NCBI GenBank assembly: GCA_017614625.1
Contig: JAGABK010000103.1
Location: 1-6,115, forward strand
Direction of reading: 5' to 3'
Source: Spirochaetales bacterium
Lineage (GTDB): Bacteria; Spirochaetota; Spirochaetia; Sphaerochaetales; Sphaerochaetaceae
Length of the DNA: 6,115 nt
In this document: piece after piece, positions 1 through 5,179 of the stretch
Numbering within the stretch: the first letter of the stretch is position 1
Layout: each line of letters opens with the position of its first letter
Notes under the pieces: generated by a model
Told to the model about the DNA's origin: nothing
The model's database searches: none
Seen by the model: the letters and a program-made list of their open reading frames with translations, nothing else
Program-made: the position numbers and the translations under genes

Positions 1-48
1 CAACGCCAGTGAAACGGCGGCAATAAGCAGAGCAAAGATTTTTCTCAT
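1..48 (-). CDS. N-terminus of a secreted or membrane protein (partial)
   Basis: Only the first 16 codons are in the window; the gene continues leftward past position 1. They read MRKIFALLIAAVSLAL: a short basic start (Arg2, Lys3) followed by an unbroken hydrophobic stretch, which is the n-region and h-region of a Sec signal peptide or a first membrane helix. No cleavage site or lipobox cysteine is visible before the edge, so export is inferred and the function is unknown. An AGGAG ribosome binding site lies 9 bases before the ATG, which supports the start. The gene is on the same strand as tcdA and lies 53 bases beyond its stop codon, so read-through from the upstream operon is possible. It also has its own extended -10 promoter candidate in that gap. 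Confidence 0.75.
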   Translation of the reverse strand, partial: MRKIFALLIAAVSLAL

Positions 49-57
49 GGTGTTTTT

Positions 58-62
58 CTCCT
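58..62 (-). promoter_or_regulatory. Ribosome binding site of the partial signal-peptide gene
   Basis: On the minus strand AGGAG lies 9 bases upstream of the ATG at 48-46. It is the main evidence that this very short partial reading frame is a real gene start and not a chance frame. Confidence 0.75.
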
Positions 63-71
63 CTTGAGACA

Positions 72-80
72 ATTCTATCA
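72..80 (-). promoter_or_regulatory. Candidate extended -10 promoter for the signal-peptide gene
   Basis: The minus strand reads TGATAGAAT: an extended -10 (TGn) joined to TAGAAT, which matches TATAAT at five of six positions. The hexamer at the -35 distance (95-100, TGGTCT) matches TTGACA at only three positions, as is often tolerated with an extended -10. Transcription would begin near position 65, giving a leader of about 17 bases that just includes the AGGAG site. The box lies wholly within the 53-base gap after tcdA. This is inferred from motif matching only. Confidence 0.4.
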
Positions 81-101
81 CCGATTGCGGGGCAAGACCA
101 T

Positions 102-824
102 CTATTCTTCGTGGAATCGGAATCCGGACAGGTCAAGAACGACCTCCGAGGCCAGCAGCAGACCGGCAGCAGCAGGTACGAACGCGGTGCTTCCCGGGGC
201 ATGGCGCGAGCCCGAACCGTCGGACACCACGGCAGAAGCCACAGGCTGCTCGGTGGAGAAAACGCAGCGCACATGGTTGACCCCGCGCTGTCTCAGCTCG
301 GCCCTCATGACACGGGCCAGCGGACAGACGCTCGTCTTGGAGATATCGGCCACCTGGAGCTTCGTCGGGTCAACCTTGTTCCCCGTCCCCATGCAGCTTA
401 TCACAGGCACACCGATGGCCTTGCAGCAGCAGATGAGCTCGATTTTCGCGGTGACAGTGTCGATGCAGTCTATCACATAGTCGTACGAGGCAAGGTCTAT
501 CCCGCCGTGGTCCTCGGGCATGAAGAAGACCTTGCGGACCGTCACGGAGCATGACGGATTGATGTCCAGGATGCGGTCCTTGGCGACATCGACCTTGTAT
601 CTGCCGACGGTGGACTGAAGGGCGACGATCTGGCGGTTGAGGTTCGAAAGGCTGACGGTGTCGGGGTCAACGAGGTCGATCGATCCCACCCCGGAGCGTG
701 CAAGGGCCTCCACGGCATGTCCGCCGACGCCGCCTACGCCGAATACGATCACACGGCGCGAGGCGAGCCTTTCAAGACCCTCTTCGCCCAATATCATGGC
801 GGTGCGTTCGAAACGTCCGTCCAT
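102..824 (-). CDS. tcdA: tRNA threonylcarbamoyladenosine dehydratase (TcdA, E1-like ThiF/HesA family)
   Basis: This 240-residue protein is a ubiquitin-E1-like adenylating enzyme. By family knowledge, TcdA uses ATP to activate the carboxyl group of t6A at position 37 of ANN-decoding tRNAs and cyclises it to ct6A in the cytoplasm. The sequence shows a Rossmann-type GVGGVGG nucleotide loop (residues 29-35), an acidic strand end LVDPD (51-55), the ATP-site NRQ (63-65), a YDYVIDCID strand (114-122), a MGTGNKVDPT segment (145-154) and a CVFSTE motif (187-192). This combination resembles E. coli TcdA (YgdL/CsdL) more than MoeB or ThiF. The length is a little below the 268 residues of the E. coli protein, mostly at the C-terminus. 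The ATG at 824 is preferred because its first base is the last base of the hydrolase TGA and GGAG lies 8 bases upstream. An in-frame ATG at 848 would add eight residues but lacks a clear binding site. Many cysteines are present, including Cys132-134. A related E1-like protein of other specificity is the main alternative. Confidence 0.9.
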   Translation of the reverse strand: MDGRFERTAMILGEEGLERLASRRVIVFGVGGVGGHAVEALARSGVGSIDLVDPDTVSLSNLNRQIVALQSTVGRYKVDVAKDRILDINPSCSVTVRKVFFMPEDHGGIDLASYDYVIDCIDTVTAKIELICCCKAIGVPVISCMGTGNKVDPTKLQVADISKTSVCPLARVMRAELRQRGVNHVRCVFSTEQPVASAVVSDGSGSRHAPGSTAFVPAAAGLLLASEVVLDLSGFRFHEE

Positions 825-1807
825 CAGGCCTTCTCCGCGCCCGGACATGAGGCTTCCATGGAATCGAAGATGGCCTTCCAGACCTCGGGGTCCTGCTCGG
901 TCATGCGCATGAAGTCCTTGTCGTCCATGAAAGCCTTCTTCTCTTCTTCGGACTTGAACTTCTTGTCCCTGACCATGGCCTCGTAGGTGCCGAAGACCTG
1001 CTGCATGTAGGTCACGGCGTCTGTCGTGTAGTTGGGGTTGTGGAACTTGCCGCTGACCTCGAGGCAGCCGACGTTGGGGTTGTCGATGTTGGCGCGCACG
1101 TAGCCCAGGCCCGTGCTGATGTCGGCCACCTTGTCGTCGTTCGAATGGACAAGGAGAACCCTGACGGAGGTGTCCTTCATGCAGTCGAGCCAGCAGGCAT
1201 CGGCGTACCTGGGATTGATGGACCTCTCGTACCTGAGGACGGGCTTTATGATCTTCTTCATCGGGGAGCCGAAACCGGCCTCGCTGAACTGGATGATGCT
1301 CGCGAAACCGGAGATGACCGTGACCGAGCATATGTTCTGCTGCCTGAAGTTCAGGATGTTGCCCGCGGCGAATCCGCCCCAGGAGTGTCCTATGATGTGC
1401 AGCTTCCTGCCGCAAAGCTCTGCGGAGGCGTACACGAAGTCAAGGCACGAGACAAGGGCGTTGATGCTCTCGGACAGGCCGCGGATGTCCTTTCCCTCCG
1501 ACTCCCAGCATCCGGTGACGTCATAGGAGAGGACCTGATAACCCTGTCTGCAGATGAGCTCGATCTCCCTCATGTAGGAACGGTGTCCCCCGCCCATTCC
1601 GTGGCAGACGACCACGAGCTGCTCAGGCTTTGCGACCGGTTCGTAGGAATACAGATAGCCGCGCAGAACGGTGTCCTGCGGCGTCCTGAAAGACACAGGC
1701 CTGGCCTGCAGCCCCTCGAAATCCCTGTATGAGAAATAATGGATGATCCCGTCGTCGTCATAGCGCCTGACAAACGACTTCCTGTAAATCATTGTAGCGA
1801 TTCCCAT
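824..1807 (-). CDS. Alpha/beta hydrolase with a charged C-terminal tail
   Basis: This 327-residue protein has an alpha/beta hydrolase fold. It carries an oxyanion-type HGMGGG (69-74), the nucleophile elbow GHSWGG with Ser142, a likely acid in HSNDD (Asp224 or Asp225), and a likely catalytic His256 in KFHNP. These indicate a serine hydrolase acting on an ester, thioester or amide; the substrate cannot be told. No signal peptide is seen, so it is probably cytoplasmic. The region up to about residue 60 resembles the strand-rich lead-in of acyl-peptidase-like and BAAT-like hydrolases. Beyond the catalytic His, residues 280-327 form a lysine- and glutamate-rich, probably helical tail. The start at 1807 lies 6 bases after a good -10 box and has no Shine-Dalgarno sequence. 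A second in-frame ATG at 1792 (residue 6) has GGGA 8 bases upstream and is a real alternative. The gene is first in a leftward operon with tcdA and overlaps it by one base. Confidence 0.85.
   Translation of the reverse strand: MGIATMIYRKSFVRRYDDDGIIHYFSYRDFEGLQARPVSFRTPQDTVLRGYLYSYEPVAKPEQLVVVCHGMGGGHRSYMREIELICRQGYQVLSYDVTGCWESEGKDIRGLSESINALVSCLDFVYASAELCGRKLHIIGHSWGGFAAGNILNFRQQNICSVTVISGFASIIQFSEAGFGSPMKKIIKPVLRYERSINPRYADACWLDCMKDTSVRVLLVHSNDDKVADISTGLGYVRANIDNPNVGCLEVSGKFHNPNYTTDAVTYMQQVFGTYEAMVRDKKFKSEEEKKAFMDDKDFMRMTEQDPEVWKAIFDSMEASCPGAEKA
829..836 (-). promoter_or_regulatory. Ribosome binding site that decides the tcdA start
   Basis: The minus strand reads GGAGAAGG inside the last codons of the hydrolase gene, with GGAG 8 bases before the ATG at 824. 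With the TGATG stop/start overlap, it favours the 240-residue start and suggests translational coupling with the hydrolase. Confidence 0.7.
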
Positions 1808-1813
1808 AACCCC

Positions 1814-1842
1814 ACTATACCGCGAAACACCTTTCTTATCAA
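1814..1842 (-). promoter_or_regulatory. Promoter of the hydrolase-tcdA operon (TTGATA-17-TATAGT)
   Basis: On the minus strand TTGATA (1842-1837, five of six to TTGACA) is followed after exactly 17 bases by TATAGT (1819-1814, five of six to TATAAT). This is a strong match to a primary sigma factor promoter. The -10 box ends 6 bases before the ATG at 1807, so transcription should begin at or next to that codon, leaving essentially no leader if that start is used. The element faces away from nnrD within a 59-base gap, so nnrD regulation may be linked to it. Confidence 0.7.
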
Positions 1843-1854
1843 ACCGATATCTGC

Positions 1855-1860
1855 TACCCT
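1855..1860 (+). promoter_or_regulatory. Weak -10-like box before nnrD
   Basis: TACCCT fits the loose TAnnnT pattern and lies 6 bases before the nnrD ATG, the same spacing as the divergent hydrolase promoter. It matches TATAAT at only three positions and no convincing -35 box was found at 17 or 18 bases. It is listed because nnrD has no Shine-Dalgarno sequence, which could mean a leaderless transcript; chance is a serious alternative. Confidence 0.2.
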
Positions 1861-1866
1861 ATTGTC

Positions 1867-2706
1867 ATGCAGAATCCTTCTTCCCAGGCAAGAATCCTCC
1901 AGCCAAGCGACCTCGACATACCGGCATTGCCGCGCAACGCATACAAGAGAACCAGGGGAAGCATCGCGGTCATAGGAGGAAGCGGACGATTCACCGGAGC
2001 CGTGGTGCTTGCAACCAAGGCCGCCTTCTGCAGCGGCGCGGGCCTTGTGACCGTATTCACGGAAGAAAAGCTGATTCCCATGATCTGCAAGGCGGTCCCC
2101 TCCGCCATGGTCACCACATACGGGGATGTTTCCGACCTTGATGGATTCGACTCGGTTCTCATCGGACCGGGCATGGGAAAGAACCACGACGACGTGCTCC
2201 CCAAGGCCCTGGCGAAGGCAAAGCGCCTTGTCATTGACGCGGACGGAATCCGAGCCTTCGCAAGACTGGGGCTGACCGGAAACGGAAACTGCATCCTCAC
2301 TCCCCACCCCGGAGAGTTCGAAGCCCTGGCAAAGGCCTTCGCAGACACGACGCAATCCTTTCCGGCATCGCTGGAAGACTTGCGGGAAAAGACCGGTTCC
2401 GTGATCGTATACAAATCGGACACCGTCTGGATCGCGGCGGACGGAAAGCTCTCCGTCTACGACGGCGCCAATCCGTCCCTCGGCGTCGCGGGTTCAGGCG
2501 ACGTGCTTGCAGGAATTACAGCTGCGCTGGCAGCGAGACTCAAGGAAAGAAACGCATATTCGATAGCTCAGAATGCCGTCCTGCTGCATCAGATTGCAGG
2601 GCGTCTTGCACATGAGGATATCGGATACTACTCATCGGACACACTCGTGAAGTATGTGGGACGTGCGCTCAAGGCCGCGGAGAACGCAGCCGGGCGGAAC
2701 AGCTGA
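1867..2706 (+). CDS. nnrD: ADP-dependent NAD(P)H-hydrate dehydratase (NnrD/YjeF C-terminal type)
   Basis: This 279-residue protein is a ribokinase-like enzyme. By family knowledge it converts S-NADHX and S-NADPHX, hydrated damage products, back to NADH and NADPH using ADP (bacteria) as phosphate donor. It shows the N-terminal GGSGRFTGA loop (37-45), GPGMG (100-104), DADG (124-127), TPHPGEF (145-151) and the diagnostic GSGDVLAGI (209-217) with the expected catalytic Asp212. The length is close to the stand-alone B. subtilis type (about 276 residues). The epimerase partner domain (NnrE), fused in front in E. coli, is absent from this protein and from the window. Residues 183-184 read KS where many relatives have KG. 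The ATG at 1867 is the first methionine in frame and precedes all family motifs, but no Shine-Dalgarno sequence is visible. The gene is divergent from the hydrolase-tcdA operon, and its stop lies one base from the stop of the convergent esterase gene. Confidence 0.9.
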   Translation: MQNPSSQARILQPSDLDIPALPRNAYKRTRGSIAVIGGSGRFTGAVVLATKAAFCSGAGLVTVFTEEKLIPMICKAVPSAMVTTYGDVSDLDGFDSVLIGPGMGKNHDDVLPKALAKAKRLVIDADGIRAFARLGLTGNGNCILTPHPGEFEALAKAFADTTQSFPASLEDLREKTGSVIVYKSDTVWIAADGKLSVYDGANPSLGVAGSGDVLAGITAALAARLKERNAYSIAQNAVLLHQIAGRLAHEDIGYYSSDTLVKYVGRALKAAENAAGRNS

Positions 2707-2707
2707 C

Positions 2708-3343
2708 TTACGGAAGAATTTCCCTCACCTTCACCGCCAGAGCCTCCGCAAGGGCCCTGTGGCCGTCGCTGTCGATATGGATCTGGTCCGGACCGGGTCC
2801 TGCGACGGTGGCCGCGTCGAAGTAATGGCACTTCAGCGCTTGAGCGACCTTCGAGTACCACTTCGGGAACTCGAGGCTCTCCTTGTAGGAGTTGTAGTTG
2901 AAGCCCCAGAAAATGCTGTTCTCGACATCCTTGCCGATCCGGATGGGCGAGACCAGAAGTATCTCCGGAATCCTGTTTCCGGTCTCCATGCACCAGCCTC
3001 TGAGCTTCTTGATGACACGTCCTGCGAAATCGGCCGAAAGCTTGGCGTTGGTTGCGTAGTTGAAATGGAGGTCGTTGGTGCCAAGCATCATGACGACCAT
3101 ATCAAGCGGATAGTGGGTCTTCATTACCGCCTGGATCCCCTCGATGCCGCATCTGAATCTGTCGGAAAAGTCGGTGGGGACAGTCGTGCGTCCGTTGTAG
3201 CCCTCCTCGATCACATAGTATTCCTCACCCAACAGTTTCTGCAGGACTCCCGTCCAGCGGACGTCGCGCGGCCATCTTGCATCGACACCGTTCGGATTCG
3301 CTCCCCATGTGTTTGAATCGCCGAAACAAAGAACGCTCTTCAT
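2708..3343 (-). CDS. SGNH/GDSL-family esterase, arylesterase-like
   Basis: This 211-residue protein is an SGNH hydrolase with all catalytic blocks in order. Block I is CFGDSNTWG with nucleophile Ser10, and block II glycine lies in EEGYNGRTT (46-54). Block III is LGTND (87-91) with the oxyanion Asn90, and block V is DQIH with Asp186 and His189. The DVRWTGVL segment (27-34) and the overall length resemble the small arylesterase/acyltransferase of Mycobacterium smegmatis (MsAcT) and acetyl-xylan-esterase relatives, as recalled from family knowledge. It should hydrolyse short-chain esters, perhaps acetyl groups on sugars, but the natural substrate cannot be assigned. There is no signal peptide, so it is probably cytoplasmic. 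The start is firm: AGGAGG lies 5 bases upstream and a consensus -10 precedes it. It is transcribed alone, divergent from the ABC exporter operon and convergent with nnrD, so there is no operon clue to its role. Confidence 0.9.
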   Translation of the reverse strand: MKSVLCFGDSNTWGANPNGVDARWPRDVRWTGVLQKLLGEEYYVIEEGYNGRTTVPTDFSDRFRCGIEGIQAVMKTHYPLDMVVMMLGTNDLHFNYATNAKLSADFAGRVIKKLRGWCMETGNRIPEILLVSPIRIGKDVENSIFWGFNYNSYKESLEFPKWYSKVAQALKCHYFDAATVAGPGPDQIHIDSDGHRALAEALAVKVREILP

Positions 3344-3348
3344 AAAGA

Positions 3349-3354
3349 CCTCCT
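3349..3354 (-). promoter_or_regulatory. Ribosome binding site of the SGNH esterase
   Basis: A perfect AGGAGG on the minus strand, 5 bases before the ATG at 3343, fixes the start and suggests efficient translation. Confidence 0.85.
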
Positions 3355-3355
3355 A

Positions 3356-3384
3356 TTGCCCAGACAAGCCGGATTAATTATATT
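3356..3384 (+). promoter_or_regulatory. Promoter of the ABC exporter operon (TTGCCC-17-TATATT)
   Basis: TTGCCC (3356-3361, four of six to TTGACA) is followed after 17 bases by TATATT (3379-3384, five of six to TATAAT). Transcription would begin near 3391, giving a leader of about 32 bases with the ribosome binding site at its end. A second TATATT at 3404-3409 has a poorer -35 (TATTCA, 3381-3386) and would start within the ribosome binding site, so it is less likely. Confidence 0.5.
3377..3382 (-). promoter_or_regulatory. Consensus -10 box of the SGNH esterase promoter
   Basis: The minus strand carries a perfect TATAAT. Transcription would begin near 3370, giving a leader of about 27 bases that includes the AGGAGG site. 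No good -35 hexamer is found at 16-18 bases (TACTTT at 17), so the promoter may be weak or activator-dependent. The box overlaps the -10 of the divergent ABC promoter. Confidence 0.5.
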
Positions 3385-3412
3385 CATCTATGTTTAATCA
3401 AAGTATATTCGC

Positions 3413-3417
3413 AGGAG
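3413..3417 (+). promoter_or_regulatory. Ribosome binding site that decides the first ABC gene start
   Basis: AGGAG lies 5 bases before the ATG at 3423. An in-frame ATG at 3390 would add eleven residues unlike a transporter N-terminus, lies in the AT-rich promoter region and has no binding site, so 3423 is preferred. Confidence 0.75.
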
Positions 3418-3422
3418 ACGGG

Positions 3423-5168
3423 ATGATAAAGACTCTTTTGGGAAAAATCGGGGAATACAGGAAATACGCCATCCTCACGCCGGTGCTCACAGCCGCCGAA
3501 GTATTGATGGAAATCCTGATACCATACGTTACGGCAATGATAATCGACAGGGGCATTTCCCAGGGCAACATGGGAAACATCTTCCTCTACGGCGGCATAA
3601 TGCTCGCCCTGGCCTTCATCAGCCTCTACTTCGGAATCAAGGCCGGAAAGACCGCGGCCGTGGCGTCCACCGGATTCTCCACCAACCTGCGCGCGGCCAT
3701 GTACCGCAACATCCAGACCTTCTCGTTCTCCAACATCGACAAATTCACCACGGCCGGTCTGGTCACTAGGATGACCACCGACGTCACCAGCATCCAGAAC
3801 GCCTTCCAGATGACCATGCGCATCGCCGTCCGCGCCCCGTTGATGCTGGTTTTGAGCATGGTCATGTGCTTCACGATCAACGTGCGCCTGACGCTGATCT
3901 TCCTCTGCGCCCTTCTGGTGCTGACGATCGGAATCATCGCCATCATGCGCTCGGTCATGCCGGTCTTCAAGAAGATGTTCGAAAAATACGACGAGTTCAA
4001 CGCCAGCATCCAGGAGAACGTCACCGGCATCCGCGTGGTCAAGGCCTTCGTCCGCGAGGACTTCGAGAAGGAGAAGTTCGGCAAGGCTGCCTGGATGATC
4101 TACTCGCTCTCCGTCAAGGCCGAAAGCATCCTGGCCTTCAACGGCCCCATCATGATGACCGTCATCTACTCCTCCATGCTCCTGCTGTCCTGGTTCGGCG
4201 CCCACTTTATCGTCATCGGCACCATGACCACCGGCAACCTCACCTCGCTCTTCAGCTACGTCCTGAGCATGATGATGTCCCTGATGATGGTCTCCATGGT
4301 CTTCGTCATGCTCTCCATGAGCCTGGCGGCGGCAAAGCGCATCGTCGAGGTCCTCAACGAGCAGGCCGATATCACAAATCCCGAGAATCCCGAGACCGTC
4401 GTCGCCGACGGTTCGATCGACTTCGACAACGTCGATTTCGCATACAGGCACGGCACCGGAGAGAACACCCTCAACGGCATCGACCTGCACATAAAGTCAG
4501 GTGAGACCGTCGGAATCATCGGCGGAACCGGAAGCGGAAAGTCCACACTGGTGAGCCTGATCTCACGCCTCTACGACGTCACCGGAGGCTCGGTCAGGGT
4601 CGGCGGCAAGGACGTGCGCAGCTACGACCTGGAGGTCCTGAGAAACGAGGTCTCCGTGGTCCTGCAGAAGAACGAGCTGTTCAGCGGCACGATACTGGAG
4701 AACCTGCGCTGGGGCAAGGAGGACGCCACCGAGGAGGAGTGCCGCAAGGCCTGCGTCCTCGCCTGCGCGGACGACTTCATCAGCCAGATGCCCGACGGCT
4801 ACAACACCAAGATCGAACAGGGAGGCACCAACGTCTCCGGCGGCCAGAAGCAGCGCATCTGCATAGCGCGCGCCCTGCTCAAGAGCCCCAAGGTTCTGAT
4901 CCTGGACGACTCGACCAGCGCCGTGGACACCGCCACCGACGCGCGCATCCGCAAGGCCTTCAGGGAGTACATTCCCGACACGACCAAGCTGATAATCTCG
5001 CAGCGCATCTCAAGCGTACAGGACGCCGACAGGATAATCGTCCTGGACAACGGCCGCATCAACGGCTTCGACACGCACGAGAACCTGCTCAGGAGCAATG
5101 GGATATACCGTGAGATCTGCGAAGTGCAGCTGCACAGCGAAGCCGACTTCGACGAGAAGATGAACTGA
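3423..5168 (+). CDS. ABC exporter half-transporter with degenerate ATP site (heterodimer subunit 1)
   Basis: This 581-residue inner-membrane protein has the membrane-then-ATPase layout of type IV (B-family, multidrug-type) ABC exporters. Six hydrophobic helices lie near residues 17-41, 52-73, 136-155, 157-180, 242-266 and 275-300. Intracellular coupling regions lie near 115-130 and 195-220. The ATPase domain has Walker A GGTGSGKST (367-375), Q-loop Gln415, signature VSGGQ (471-475), Walker B VLILDD (491-496), D-loop STSAVD (497-502) and switch SQR (526-528). The usual catalytic Glu after Walker B is Asp496 and the usual switch His is Gln527. This pairing marks the degenerate-site subunit of heterodimers such as TM287/288 and BmrCD. 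Helix 6 is very rich in methionine. The partner gene follows after 11 bases. By family knowledge such pairs export drugs, lipids or peptides; the substrate cannot be assigned. It is led by its own promoter and an AGGAG site. Confidence 0.93.
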   Translation: MIKTLLGKIGEYRKYAILTPVLTAAEVLMEILIPYVTAMIIDRGISQGNMGNIFLYGGIMLALAFISLYFGIKAGKTAAVASTGFSTNLRAAMYRNIQTFSFSNIDKFTTAGLVTRMTTDVTSIQNAFQMTMRIAVRAPLMLVLSMVMCFTINVRLTLIFLCALLVLTIGIIAIMRSVMPVFKKMFEKYDEFNASIQENVTGIRVVKAFVREDFEKEKFGKAAWMIYSLSVKAESILAFNGPIMMTVIYSSMLLLSWFGAHFIVIGTMTTGNLTSLFSYVLSMMMSLMMVSMVFVMLSMSLAAAKRIVEVLNEQADITNPENPETVVADGSIDFDNVDFAYRHGTGENTLNGIDLHIKSGETVGIIGGTGSGKSTLVSLISRLYDVTGGSVRVGGKDVRSYDLEVLRNEVSVVLQKNELFSGTILENLRWGKEDATEEECRKACVLACADDFISQMPDGYNTKIEQGGTNVSGGQKQRICIARALLKSPKVLILDDSTSAVDTATDARIRKAFREYIPDTTKLIISQRISSVQDADRIIVLDNGRINGFDTHENLLRSNGIYREICEVQLHSEADFDEKMN

Positions 5169-5173
5169 GGAGG
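5168..5173 (+). promoter_or_regulatory. Ribosome binding site of the second ABC gene
   Basis: AGGAGG begins at the last base of the first gene's TGA and lies 6 bases before the ATG at 5180. It fixes the start of the second subunit and shows the two genes are translated from one message at close spacing. Confidence 0.85.
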
Positions 5174-5179
5174 ACGGAC

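Noticed and set aside
849..1415. A long upstream extension of the tcdA reading frame (to 1415) antisense-free but inside the hydrolase gene
   Set aside because: The extension has no family similarity, is composed of a low-complexity Arg/His/Gln-rich translation, and covers a hydrolase gene with all its catalytic motifs in another frame. The TGATG overlap and binding site place the true start at 824.
1040..1732. A 230-codon plus-strand open frame opposite the hydrolase
   Set aside because: The opposite strand encodes a complete alpha/beta hydrolase, and this frame has no motif or binding site.
2709..2722. Short inverted repeat (GGAA-TTCC) near the convergent stops as a terminator
   Set aside because: The stem is only four base pairs and lacks a T-run, so it is too weak to call.
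3390..3422. An upstream in-frame ATG adding eleven residues to the first ABC subunit
   Set aside because: It lies in the AT-rich promoter region at the predicted transcription start, has no binding site, and the ATG at 3423 has AGGAG at good spacing.
3384..4490. A 368-codon open frame on the minus strand opposite the first ABC gene
   Set aside because: Its translation is rich in Asp, His, Gly and Glu, as expected from reading the complement of GC-rich ATC/GTC/CTC codons, and it lies opposite an intact, motif-complete transporter.
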